A stretch of 64,000 bases of DNA from Ichthyophonus hoferi. Taxonomy: Eukaryota; Opisthokonta; Ichthyosporea; Ichthyophonida; Ichthyophonidae. Positions 52,701 to 63,634 of the stretch are shown here, piece by piece; the stretch's first letter is position 1, and the number at the start of each line of letters is the position of its first letter. The translations under genes and the position numbers were made by a program. The notes beneath the pieces are model-generated. The model ran no database searches. It was given only the letters and a program-made list of their open reading frames with translations, and had not been told where the DNA came from. The stretch lies in assembly GCA_002751075.1 (NCBI GenBank), contig NAOQ01000159.1, positions 46,599 to 110,598 on the forward strand, in the 5' to 3' direction.

Positions 52701-53482
52701 TAGTCAAAAAGTTTAGTAATGCATTGTTAAGAGAGAGGCATACATATTTGATCATATATGAGATACACCATACCAGTTTCTTAGTAGTGTGTTTAGTTGA
52801 TGCTATCTACATATGTCCATGTTGTGGCACGAACAGTAGATAAAATTATAGAGCTATGAGGAATAGAGAGTACATATGTGGTCACGTCTATATACTCCTT
52901 TCAATTGCGTACAATTTTCATGTTCTAAGTATATTATTAAAGCACTTTGATAAACTAAACATTTTCATCTTTTGTTTTTGCTAAAAAAAATGTAATTCGA
53001 TAAGATTCTATGAAATTCACTAGTCTTATTTTTATTGCATCAGTATTATTATAATCCAATTTTTATAACTTGTTTCTGTCACAGCTATTGCCACTTTTTT
53101 TACATACCCAACCTCCTTGTATTGCATTGAAATGCAACTGCTGCAGTGCACATGAATTTCATTGCTATAAACCATGTTGTTTAAAAATGCAAATAAAGTT
53201 ATCTAGAATGACGTCAATTTTAATATTGTATTTATAGGCATGTAAACCTATGTCAACAATACCTTCCGAAAGATGGGCATAAATGCATATGTAGGTTTGT
53301 TTACAAACTATGAAACTCACCACCGCCAATACAATATCTTTTTGTTGAATGCCACTCACGCGCAATGTAAATATGGCAAAAACTGTGGCACAGCAAGAAA
53401 GGTACCCAAATATTAGAGTTTTTGATAAATGTTTCCATAGTGATACACTAATGATTATTTGCGTTAGTCTAATCAAGTTCAT
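46709..53482 (-). CDS. MLEC: Malectin-like ER carbohydrate-binding membrane protein
   Basis: Malectin binds Glc2-high-mannose N-glycans in the ER and retains misfolded glycoproteins with ribophorin I. Exons: 53482-53321, 52690-52564, 52167-52096, 52010-51978, 51522-51404, 51031-50962, 50163-50053, 49210-49056, 48579-48475, 47981-47877, possibly 47482-47450, 47335-47244, 46775-46709 (405 or 416 residues). The N-terminus has a signal-peptide-like stretch (TLIFGYLSCCATVFAIFTL). The malectin fold follows: VLAVNCGGD (human WAVNAGGE), YLSERYHKDDFQYTAPI, YVLVIKLAELYYKP (human YVLVLKFAEVYFAQ, holding two ligand-binding aromatics), QLNGFDVIQNLDI. Then come an acidic linker, two copies of a Lys/Glu-rich 35-residue exon, one membrane helix (LLCVGLCGVSLMALVGVYLLL) and a short tail ending KKAQ. 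The first exon's start codon is uncertain, and a signal exon further upstream is possible. Confidence 0.88.
47807..49002. repeat. 598-base tandem duplication containing a malectin exon
   Basis: Two diverged copies, about 47807-48404 and 48405-49002, are offset by 598 bases and alignable along their whole length, introns included. Each holds a 105-base exon (47877-47981 and 48475-48579) with intact acceptor (CTGCAG) and donor (GTAAGT). Both are in phase 0 at each end. The two 35-residue products differ at two positions (EEHIQE versus EERIRE). Both can be spliced in without breaking the frame. Confidence 0.9.
50062..50588. repeat. Assembly gap flanked by identical 160-base copies of a malectin exon region
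   Basis: Bases 50226-50428 are unknown (N). The sequences 50062-50221 and 50429-50588 are identical over 160 bases and include the seventh malectin exon in my list with its acceptor. Either the exon is tandemly duplicated and the assembler could not close the gap, or one copy is an unmerged overlap. Because there is no divergence at all, an assembly artefact is the simpler reading. Confidence 0.9.
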
Positions 53483-54431
53483 AAAACTTACGTGCTACTC
53501 TGTTTCAACCTATATTAACTCACCTATTCACAACTATTTATTTCTTTTAGTTCTTTCTATGGATCAATAACTTCTTTTTGGTTTACCCCCATAGTTTTCC
53601 AATGTCTTCGCCGAGTCACCCCTATTCATTTATTAAGCAACTAATCACAAAAGCATTTTGGAAATTACGACCTGCCTACAAATACAACCAGGCGTAAATA
53701 TTGGCCCTCCCCACAATTTCTCGTTGAAGGCTTAAAGCAGGCATTCTTTGGGAACTTACCCAAAAGTGTCGGGCATAGATATCGAGCAAACATTTTTCCT
53801 TATATCTAGAATATAACCCACATAAAAAAAAAGATATATAATCGCTAACCTAAACCAATATGTAGTATTGTTCACCCATCGATTTATTGTACTGGAAGTT
53901 TTGTTGATGCTTAAGTACTCTAGGAATGTAGTTTACAATCATACATGATGTACAGCCAATTGCATTGCTTTATCGGAAAGTGTAAACTTTATTAAGGTTG
54001 TAAATTTATTACAATAAAACCTAACTAACTATGATTGGGTATTTAGTTTTGAAAGTCTTATAATGATTGGCCACACGTTACCTAGGAATGTTTAATGACG
54101 TCACTAATGATGAATTGGTACTCATTATTGTGAGTATCAATAAGCCATTCATGTTAGTCTCATACATTAGTATGCTGAAAACTATAACGAGAAAAAGAGT
54201 AAATCCCTTTAAAAATGAGTAGCAACAAACTGGTATCTATTAAAATCAATTCTTAGCTATAAGCCATAAGAAAATCTGTAATGAAACTATAAATTAGTCT
54301 CTGAGTAATTTGTGTAAACCTAACGGCTAATTTACTTCATAAATCTGCTTCATGCGAAGATAGGGTCACCCTATTCTTTTTTCATAAACATGAAGCTAAA
54401 GCAATGCGTAATGCTACTCAACCTGCTGTTT
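53483..54431. other. Intergenic region between malectin and the Ras-like gene
   Basis: Just under 1 kb of AT-rich sequence, expected to hold the malectin promoter and the 3' untranslated region of the GTPase gene. I see no other gene. Confidence 0.5.
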
Positions 54432-56291
54432 TCACTTTGGAATGCAATTATTGTGGTACACTTTCCCACAATTAATGTGCACACACTTGAGGCCTGTGGA
54501 TTTTTCAAAAATCCCTCCAAATGGTTTTCTACATAGAGCACACTTATTTCCTTTTTGAAGAAAAACAGAGATCCAAACATGATCATGAGCAACAGGAGTT
54601 GACTTCACCAGTGGCTTTGCACATATAAGTTCAGTTTGACTACCTGTTGGTGCTACAGACGCCGCGGGTGAACCAGAATATGATGATACCGATGCAGCGG
54701 CAGTAAAAAGGTCAGAAGAGGAGGAAAAAACGAAGGTAGGAGTTGACAAACGTCTCCTTGCACGTTCAGTTTCACATTCAATGATGCTATTTATTTCTTG
54801 GTTACTTTGATGTGATGATTTATTTACAAGCTTTTTAGAATAAAGGCCGCGCTGGTTACATAATGAGTTCTTTTCCGAGCTTCTGCTTATGGTGTCTCCT
54901 ATCAAAGTTGTAGGAGAGGCACTAGCAACAACAGATGGGGACTTGGCGGAAGCACGCACAGAGGCATTTGGATTATATCCTGGTGCGTTGGGATAATACA
55001 TCTCCTTTCCTGATGCCAAAACCTCTAGATAGTGCTTAATAATTAAGCGTGTAAGAATATAAAATACATTGGCACTGCGACGAGAACGGTTTGATACGTC
55101 AATAAAGTCACAGTTCCACTCCTTTACGAGACGTTGATATTTCTGCAGTTTTAACGCTGTTTGTGCTTCTGTAGCATCCATTTCGTCATCCCCATGTGTA
55201 CCAACAATAAGTAATGGGGTTCGGTTGTGACCTCTGGCTAGCTCAATATTTTTTCGAATATCTTGCATCGCCTTAAAGGAATCTGGATTGGTGACGTTAA
55301 AAACCAGAAGAAAACCATGAGCTATTTCATGATAATGATCGTGCCTCCGTCTATTTAACCCAGATGTATCAATTAATTCAAGGGTACATGAATGTGAACG
55401 TAGCCGTATAATTTGTTTTTGACGGTTTTCCGTCGTAGGATAATACTTTTCGAGAAAAGATCCTTCCAGAAATTGATTAACCAGTGCAGTTTTTCCACAC
55501 TCTGCAGGCCCCATTATCACAATTCTAAGACCGTCCTTAGACAGGAGATGACCCAGATCTTTCCCTTCCCATTCCTTAAGTATTGCATTAACAATCTTTT
55601 GTGTTGGATCAACCTCAAGAAAGTTTAAAAATTTACGCCGGACCTCCGTAAACTGTTTGATTCTAGTTTTCAAAGATAGTGAAGAAGGACCATCCTTTGC
55701 TTTGCCTTCCTTGTTATGTACACCATCTAACTTATCTTCCTGACTTTTCATTTCATGTAATAGAATAGAATTATGTTTTGATAAGTAACGCATGGTATGG
55801 TACTTAGAACACTTGTTTAACTGTTCTGGTGTATCAGGTGCTAAAGATGAGTTCAACAGTGGACTAGGCATATCTTCTGGCCGCAGCACAACACAGGACC
55901 ATGGTCTGGTTCTGGTATTATTATGTTTCGATGAAAGACGCATTGTGCAATAATCCTGACACTTGTTTAACTGTTTCGGTGTAGTAGATGCTAAAGGTGC
56001 TTTCGACAAGGGACTAAGTGTCTTTATTGGTTGCTCCAAAGCACTGGACCATGGCCTGGCGCTATACCGTTTTGATAAAGGACGCATAGTATAGTACTTA
56101 TGCCGCCTATTTAACTGTTCCGGTGTATTAGATGCCAAAGGTGCTCGCAACAGTGGGCCAGGGATCTCTGTTGGTCGGTCCAAAGCATCGGACCATGGTC
56201 TGGCACTATTGTGTGGGTTTTCCGTTCCCCCACACGAGAGAGCATTTGAACCCACCGGAAGACCCATTGAATATAATATTAAATTTAGCAA
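54432..56291 (-). CDS. Ras-like GTPase with N-terminal RPWS repeats and C-terminal C1-like zinc finger
   Basis: A single uninterrupted frame of 619 residues. A second Met nine residues in (MGLPVGSN) is an equally good start. Residues 29-172 are three tandem 48-50-residue repeats; each opens with RPWS (positions 31, 79, 129), has TPEQLN or TPKQLN in the middle and ends YTMR/YCTMR-LSK. Residues 255-425 form a Ras-type domain: P-loop GPAECGKT (261-268), switch I YYPTTEN, G3 DTSGLN (308-313), G4 THGD (365-368, normally NKxD), G5 VSNR (399-402, normally SAK). A low-complexity Ser/Ala linker follows. Residues 571-616 resemble a C1 finger: H-x12-C-x2-C-x15-C-x4-C-x4-H-x2-C. Spacing is slightly unusual and the usual last Cys is missing because the protein ends three residues later. 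There is no CAAX box; membrane binding may be through the C1 finger (inference). Confidence 0.85.
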   Translation of the reverse strand: MLNLILYSMGLPVGSNALSCGGTENPHNSARPWSDALDRPTEIPGPLLRAPLASNTPEQLNRRHKYYTMRPLSKRYSARPWSSALEQPIKTLSPLSKAPLASTTPKQLNKCQDYCTMRLSSKHNNTRTRPWSCVVLRPEDMPSPLLNSSLAPDTPEQLNKCSKYHTMRYLSKHNSILLHEMKSQEDKLDGVHNKEGKAKDGPSSLSLKTRIKQFTEVRRKFLNFLEVDPTQKIVNAILKEWEGKDLGHLLSKDGLRIVIMGPAECGKTALVNQFLEGSFLEKYYPTTENRQKQIIRLRSHSCTLELIDTSGLNRRRHDHYHEIAHGFLLVFNVTNPDSFKAMQDIRKNIELARGHNRTPLLIVGTHGDDEMDATEAQTALKLQKYQRLVKEWNCDFIDVSNRSRRSANVFYILTRLIIKHYLEVLASGKEMYYPNAPGYNPNASVRASAKSPSVVASASPTTLIGDTISRSSEKNSLCNQRGLYSKKLVNKSSHQSNQEINSIIECETERARRRLSTPTFVFSSSSDLFTAAASVSSYSGSPAASVAPTGSQTELICAKPLVKSTPVAHDHVWISVFLQKGNKCALCRKPFGGIFEKSTGLKCVHINCGKVYHNNCIPK

Positions 56292-59200
56292 ACTTTACCT
56301 CAAGCAATATCTTTACACTATTTAAATAATAAAACAACCAAATATATTTCATACTACATAAATAGAATGGGGTTATTCTCTCTTTATACTGGTTAATCTA
56401 CACCCTCGCCAACTTTGCTATACATACTATTTATTGGCTAGGAGTCAAATTTTGAAAACATGCCGAGGTCATTCAAACATTTAAATCTAATATAAGTTAA
56501 AAGTTAAATTATAGAATTATACACATTAATTTAATTTTACTAAGGGTGCTTGCATATAATTACCTTCTTACAAATATTCTGGTTAGAGCTATGCTTTTCC
56601 TGTCGAACAAAATCATTATTTTTGCACTCGATTAATTACAGGATTCCTATTGGTCCGTAGGATTTCTATTTAAAGAATGATTTTATTTACTAACTGAACA
56701 AAATAACCCACAAACATGACATAAATATTACAAATATCCATTTTTTATAGTATTCTTAAACACATCAGTAAGTACAGAAATCAGTTTTAGTTTCTATATA
56801 ATTAAAAAATAAATTATTGCCTACATCAGCAATATCATATACTGGCCTTCTTAAGTGATATCACGCACATGCTTTATTTTATTGCCAGGGCAAGAGAGCC
56901 AAGATTCATAAAGCTTCACTGATAGTACCATAATTTTATGTCATCGGTCATGTGATTTCATAGCGCCATAATTACACATCCACTAATCCACGTAAAAGAG
57001 GATGCTTTAACTTTTAGAATATGGCAGTGCATTTGGAATCATTACAATTGCAATGCGATTACACTTTTGTTATAATCTTAGTCAATTAGACCATAAAAAA
57101 AGAAAAGCTTTGATGGGGTTCTGAATATTAAGGACTATTATCAAGTTATGGGAATATACAAGCATTTTGACACATACAGAATACATGTTGGCTAGCCAAT
57201 CACAGGTCAGAAAACACGTGATGTATTTATTGGTCATACATACAGGATAACGATTCTAACCCTTAACTAATAAATAATAAAAAGAAAAAAGAAAAAGTTA
57301 TCGAAAAGCGTGAAAGTGAAACAGACTATATTTGGTGGCAATTGCCCATTATAATTATAATAATCATAAAAGGATATATTTTTTCTCTTTTTAAAACTAT
57401 CTGAATAAGATAAATTAAAGCCAATCACTATAGCTATATTATTATTGGTTTATTGACATAAATTCTTACTTTATCTTTGCAAGGTAAAACCCTGTCCATT
57501 CATTTATCATTAAATCATAATCTTTACTTAGCGGTTGAGTTTCTGTTCATTCTCTAGCTTACTTCTGTAAAACTTGTATGTATTACAGTAGATATAGGTA
57601 GTTGATAGAAGCATCGGTTAGTTTTAGAAAATCATTTTTGGGAACAGAGGTTCAGAAGGAGTATTCTGAAGCCTTTCGCTCCATCAGTTAAAATTATCTA
57701 CTAGATAGACTCGTTTCTTTTCAGTCAATGCCTCTTTTCCAAGGGAATAAACTATATATAGGCAATCTTATAATTTTGATCACAAAAGTAAAATGTCAAA
57801 TCTCCACTGGATAATTTACTTATTATAAGGACAACGAGTTTAAGATAACAAATGGATTGAAATGAAAAAACATGAAAATAATTCGTGAAAAATATTGGTT
57901 GTATATGACTACAATTATCACGTAAATACGCCGTCCAGCCATTATATATAGATTATTAAAGAGGAATGACATAATGCAGCAAAATGAACGTTAGGCACCA
58001 TGTTTCAAAGTTAACTACCACAACCTTTAGTGCATGGAACAGGGTTGAATATATTATTTGAACAGAAAATAGACTCCACATATAATCAACTCAGGGCTAA
58101 CCTCGGGGTTTGCAAGATAAAATAGGGCTATTTTGAAGGGGTGAACATTGAAAAAGGTCTTTGATGTAAAGCTTGCATCTTGATTACTCTATAATGCAAA
58201 ACTTAATGATGGAATTATTACAACAGAATTATGATGAATCGGTTAAGTATTAATTGTCTATCATTTTAAAAATGGGGAAGATGCACATTTCCTGTAAGTA
58301 TAAGAGCTACAGTCAAAACGTATTCACGTTAAATTATAATAGCAAATCTAGCCCCTATCTTTAATTTTCCATAATCATCAGGGAAATAGCATAGGATTTG
58401 CTTAGTATTTGATCTAATGCGACAATGTGGAAAAATATAATTCGATGAATAAATAAACAGTGTATTGTTTTACTGCAATCAAGTAATACAATACTTCAAA
58501 TTCACGGGTCATTGCGTTTATTATATTGAATCTACGGAGAGAGTCAGAAGAAAACGCAAGGTATTAGGGAATAGAGAGAAAAACAAGATGGAAGCCTTGC
58601 AGAGAGAAGGACTGAAGAGTAGAGAGAAAGAACTTACAACGAAAAAATTGATGGCAGATCGAAGAGATATATGGGTTGAATAAGGGAATAAGGGAAAAAG
58701 TGAAATGTATACGGCACCAGCCTCTAATCTAGGATATAAAATTCATATTTATATTTTGATCACTAAATATATGGACCAATTCCAGTGCTCATTATTACGT
58801 TAGAAATCGACCATAAATCAATGTGCTTTTTGCTCATGGTATGATATCTTGGATAAAATATATTTTAATAATCATAGACTTTATTCATTAATAGATGAGT
58901 TCAGTGGTTCTCAAGGATATCAATTGCGGGAAATAATGGTTTCTTGAAAGCATACATCTGCCCTTCTCGAGTGAATTTTAGTAAAGGGCGCTTATTTATT
59001 ATCAAGTTATCTCACAACGCTTTGATATTGCTCTATTTTTTAAATGTAAATATCTAACAGATTACTAATATGCCTAATCATATACCATGTGTGCTGGCTG
59101 AGATCCACACGGAAGTTAGTTCACGATAGCAAGAAGCTGCTGGGAATGACCGTTGATAATTTTTTATGTCATCAAAATTCTATATATAGACTATGTCACA

Positions 59201-60933
59201 AATTAAGACACAAATGGTTTAGTTTGCACAGAAATTAAGTTTTTGTAGTTTTGTTTTACCCAAAAATGAACCTCTGTTGGCATTCACATTAGAATTCTAT
59301 AAGCAACAGTCTCCCATAACATTCAAGGCCTCAGCATGATCTACATAATTCCATCGGTCAGTGTGAATCCTGCTAAAGCAAATTGCATCTTCACGTATAT
59401 ATATATTCGATAAAACAATAAGTTCTTCATTCGTAACAAGAACGAATTTTTATCTCTCTACTCAGTTAAAAAAAATTCCGAAGTTAATTACTCACCATCT
59501 CCCTACCAAGTAGCCTTCGATTGGAGTACTTTGGATAGCTGCATAGCCGATGTAATATTTAAGGGTTTTAGGATTACAACTACTGTATGTATAATACCGA
59601 TAAGAACCATTTGTATATTCTGCGAGCTTACTGCATACAAAGGTGGTAATCCAGACCAACCCTGACCTTTCCCATTTAAAAACTCGGTTATCTAGGTTAT
59701 ATTAGTGGAATGTTTGCAACCTTGACGTTTTATTTATTACTTACACGCGAGTTAGTTCCATATATATCATTATGGTTAAATTTCATACATAACTGTGCAA
59801 GCCACTAAATACCATATTTTGGCTAGATATTGTTACAATTTTCTTGCTGAATATATTTTAAGTTAAACTTTCTATGAGTGGAAGAGGCACTACAAATTGA
59901 TACTATAGAAGCAAGACAAGCCTTTGCACTATAATACTAGATATTGTATACTCTGATAGATTTTAATGAAGCAGTTGGGTTCCCTTTGTCCATACCAGTT
60001 CTAAGTCGGTTGTTGTTAATTGCTAGCCAAACGTCCACTGACTGCTGAATCTCTCCACAAGCCAGTCCATTCCAGGCCAGTCCAACCGCTTCAAAACTCA
60101 GCCCAACTAGCCTAACCTTTAGAGTCAATCCTTTCCCCGAAGTTACGGATCTAATTTTCCAACTTTCTTTACCTACATTGTTCTATTAAGTAGAGGCTGT
60201 TCACCTTGGCTTTTCATGGGACGTCAAGAACGCAGCGGACAGTCCAAGAAGTAAACTGCTTTGCCTAGCATAAAACCCCTAATAAAATAGAAACAACATT
60301 TTAATGGGCGTGAGGGCCTAGTGATTAATATGCTCAATAGGCTAAGAGGGTACCACTGGCTGCATGTCCCAGGGGGGCGGTGCGGTCAAAGGTGGACCCA
60401 TTGTATAGACATCTTGCCGAGAAAATAATCGCTTTAAACCCTCATCCTGTACATGTGGATGAATGTCAATATATATAAGCTATATTGCAACTGCATTTGG
60501 AGGGTTTTTAAGGCTAGTCGAGTAACAACGAGTTATCCGTGGCAGGGTATAAGGGGGAGCCTACATACATGTCAGTACACACTAAACCATATATTTTAAC
60601 AGATTCTTCAGGCACATGTACCTATAAACCAGATGTTGTAGTATCATTTCTTTTAGAATAACACAGTAACTATTTTTACACCAACTGATTGATATACTTT
60701 CATAGAAGTCATTTTAAGCTCGCATACAGAGAATAATATACCAAGGTATATTTCCCTTGTATCCTAACGCAAAGACAGCGAGAAAGATTACCTATTAGGC
60801 TGATAGATGAATAAAATAATATATTAAATGTGTACTTAAAAAGCATGAAGCATGATAACAAAACAGTGCTAAGTGTATTGACATGAAGGAAAGTCACAAA
60901 ATAGAAAAGGAATGCACATGGATATTACGGGAA
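56292..60933. other. Large intergenic region, no gene recognised
   Basis: About 4.6 kb of AT-rich sequence lies between the GTPase gene and the end of the kinase gene. Open frames are short (for example 58465-58683 plus and 59937-60128 minus) and lack motifs or phase-matched neighbours. The only structured stretch I notice is a weak tRNA-like segment near 60300-60500. Confidence 0.5.
60304..60480 (+). repeat. Possible tRNA-derived (SINE-like) segment
   Basis: The words GGCCTAGTGATTAA resemble an RNA polymerase III A box (compare GGCCTAGTGGTTAA of many tRNAs). The stretch is clearly more GC-rich than its surroundings, with a run CCCAGGGGGGCGG. A proper B box is not evident. It could be a decayed SINE or chance. 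No second copy was noticed in the window. Confidence 0.2.
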
Positions 60934-63634
60934 TTAATCCAATTCTTGCTAAACCGATGCCTACATTATTAGACGTGTAAATGCATGTTTTTATACTAAA
61001 GAGCTGCGTGTAAGAGTGAATTTATGTTTACATATATGGGTACATGCATATGGTATATATGTGTATGAGGGGATAGGGAAGGGCTGGAAAGAGAAATAGT
61101 AATGTCTCACCGCCAACCAACAATGGGCCAAGGCCTGCCTGACATTCATTCGTCGGCTCGGGTTGTTACATATGAGCATTCTCACTAGATGCTTTGCTAT
61201 AGCCAAGAGGAGAGGTAAAGGTAAGTGTAAATTGTATCGTAATACTTGCATCATACATTATGATTAATACTACTCCCACTAGTAGGGTATGTTAGTCTGA
61301 ATATTTTCTAGTATATCTACATGTATGTAAAGAGTGCTAATTAAGCATAATACATAGATAATCCTGGCCCAATTACAAGAGTTTATGAATCAATATGCAT
61401 AATAATTCATGCCAACAAATGGCACTAACTAAACCAGTTACCTTATATATGCACATATATTATACTCCATGTAAAATCTCTGTTACTATTTATGGAAATA
61501 TTATATTCGTCTTTTCATAATAATAAACCATCTATCTTTCTGTTTGTAACACCTGCATCTCTGTCTACTCTGCCTGGAGTCCTTCCAATAGAAATATACT
61601 TTATGCTAGTTCACTTCTCTCTATTTTAGTGTAACATAATATATCATAATATACGATACACTACAACACAATAAAACACAACATAATATAATAAGTACAA
61701 TGTAAGACAGTACAATACAATAGAATACAATAGAATACAAAAAATAATAAGATAGTAAACAATTCGATACAACAACACCATGAGATATAATAAAATACAT
61801 AAGATGCAATACAATACAATTCTATATATAATTTACATGTTAGTGCAAATAACGTGAGAAATGCTAATCATAAGAACGACAATAATACCATGTTCAGATA
61901 TTTTCGACCACGTTTGTCCTTCAAAGTTCACCAGTGGACCATTATCATCCATTGATTGGACACTTTGATGATCAAAGGGTAATGTGCCTGATAACCTGTG
62001 TATACAGAAAGGTAAGTAAGCAAGATAACAAGTACGAAGGTAAGATAGTGAAATAGTTAACAAAACATACCAAGTATGTATGTAGATAGAAACGTATACA
62101 GTATACAGGCAAACAAGCAAGTAATTTTTAGCGCACATGATCACAGGAGTACATAGACATATGAGCATACCACCAAGGGATGCAGATATAACTAGACATA
62201 GATATACAGTCAAATAAAAAGAGTATATATGAGACATACATGAAGTATAAGATCACTCCCAAGGACCACATATCCACGCCCATGTCGTAGCCTCTTTGTC
62301 CTTGAAGCAGCACTTCGGGAGCTACATAGGGTTCAATCAGAAGATTAAATCCTTGATTTTTTTTTTTTTTTTGAAAAATTAACACAACTGTCACTCTGAT
62401 CAATATCAATCTATACAATATCTAACTGGTTTGATTATGCTTGATAAATTTAAACAAAGAATAAGCAATGGAAATATTGATTACATTTTAAAGAACAAAA
62501 GAAGGCACCATAGCAAACAGAATCATGTAAAACAATTGGTGGGTAGGAGGGCTAATCAGATTAAAAGTTTAAACACACACACCAGATGATAAATATAATA
62601 ATAAAATTTAGAGATTGTGACTGGAAGGCAGTCACGTACCTAAATACGCCGGGGTTCCAACCTTGGTTGTCATCGTCAGTGACGTTGTCATCTGTGTTTC
62701 CGTATGTTATGTTTTATTCAATTGTCCAATCCAATCTAGTTTTATGGTTAAATCCATTAGCTTTCCACCCCTCAATCATAATCACACCTCGGTCAGAACA
62801 CAGCGAGTCATCTACCCTTCCTATCATAACCAAATGTATGTTTCTATCATATCATGTCTGTTCTATTATGAACTTTATCCATACCTCTCTACCTAATACC
62901 ATATACTTTTCTTATACTAAGGTTATAAAGTAGTCATTAAGTCACTATTGCCTTTCGTAAATTATTTTTAAAAAAGATTCACAAATGCATTTCAATACAG
63001 TGTGCTTTAAAAAGGGGAACGAAGCCTCTCTAATGCCTTCATCGGGATATTACCACTCATAAAACAATATAATTTTAACGTGCTCCTTTGGTGGAATAGG
63101 ATAAATCTGTTATGGAACAATAAAGATATTATCTATGATATGAGTATCACAAAAGTCGTAACTATAGTTAAAATGCAAAGAAAAACATAAAACAATTAAG
63201 CAATTAAACATTAACACGTCAATTTAAAATCATATAAAATACAGTAGAGTAAAGCATATTATTGTTGGCATCATTGATGCGTTATTGTTCCCCTCAATGT
63301 TTTTAGTGTTATTTTGTTAATGCTATTGATATTATTGCTGTTATTATCTTTGCTATATTAATATTATTATCATTGTTCTTGTGGTTGGAATCGCTATTGT
63401 TATTGTTGTTATTGTTGTTATTGTTGTTATTGTTATTGTTCGACTTCGATTCATCTCTTTACTGCAATCATAATGAGAATTATATCGACCAATGATAATA
63501 TACAACCTCAAGCCTAATTATGGCCAACCTACGGTAGCGAATCCAAAATCAGCAATTTTTGTATGAACCGGCTGAAGGGGGTCTGGCTCAGTATCAGCGG
63601 AAGTTTTTGATCTTCGAAGTAAGATATTTTCTGG
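60934..63634 (-). CDS. CAMK-group (PKD-like) Ser/Thr protein kinase, C-terminal half only
   Basis: Exons 63634-63533, 62691-62640, 62321-62240, 61995-61889, 61196-61111 and possibly 60948-60934 join in phase. The N-lobe and the HRD motif lie beyond the right edge. Visible: PENILL of the catalytic loop, the metal-binding DFG as IADFGFA, an activation loop with many Thr/Ser (MTTSLTMTTK), the APE region VGTPAYLAPEVL, VDMWSLGVILYFM with the structural Asp, LSGTLPF, and the C-terminal helix with the conserved Arg (NPSRRMNVRQALAHCWL). DFGFA, GTPAYLAPEVL and LSGTxPF are typical of protein kinase D and close CAMK members. A 15-residue insert (RSKTSADTEPDPLQP) precedes the DFG. The tail after the kinase domain is very short. 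If the last mini-exon is right the protein ends LAQELD; that exon rests only on a phase match and an acceptor. Confidence 0.85.
63385..63440. repeat. (TTATTG)n microsatellite in a kinase intron
   Basis: About nine imperfect TTATTG/TTGTTA units lie between the first two visible exons of the kinase gene. Simple sequence. Confidence 0.85.

Noticed and set aside
58465-58683. Plus-strand frame with a Lys/Arg/Glu-rich end
   Set aside because: Isolated, low-complexity purine composition, no motifs and no adjoining exon.
59937-60128. Minus-strand frame as a further kinase exon
   Set aside because: No acceptor in phase with the kinase exon ending at 61111 and no similarity to kinase tails. The mini-exon at 60948 fits better.
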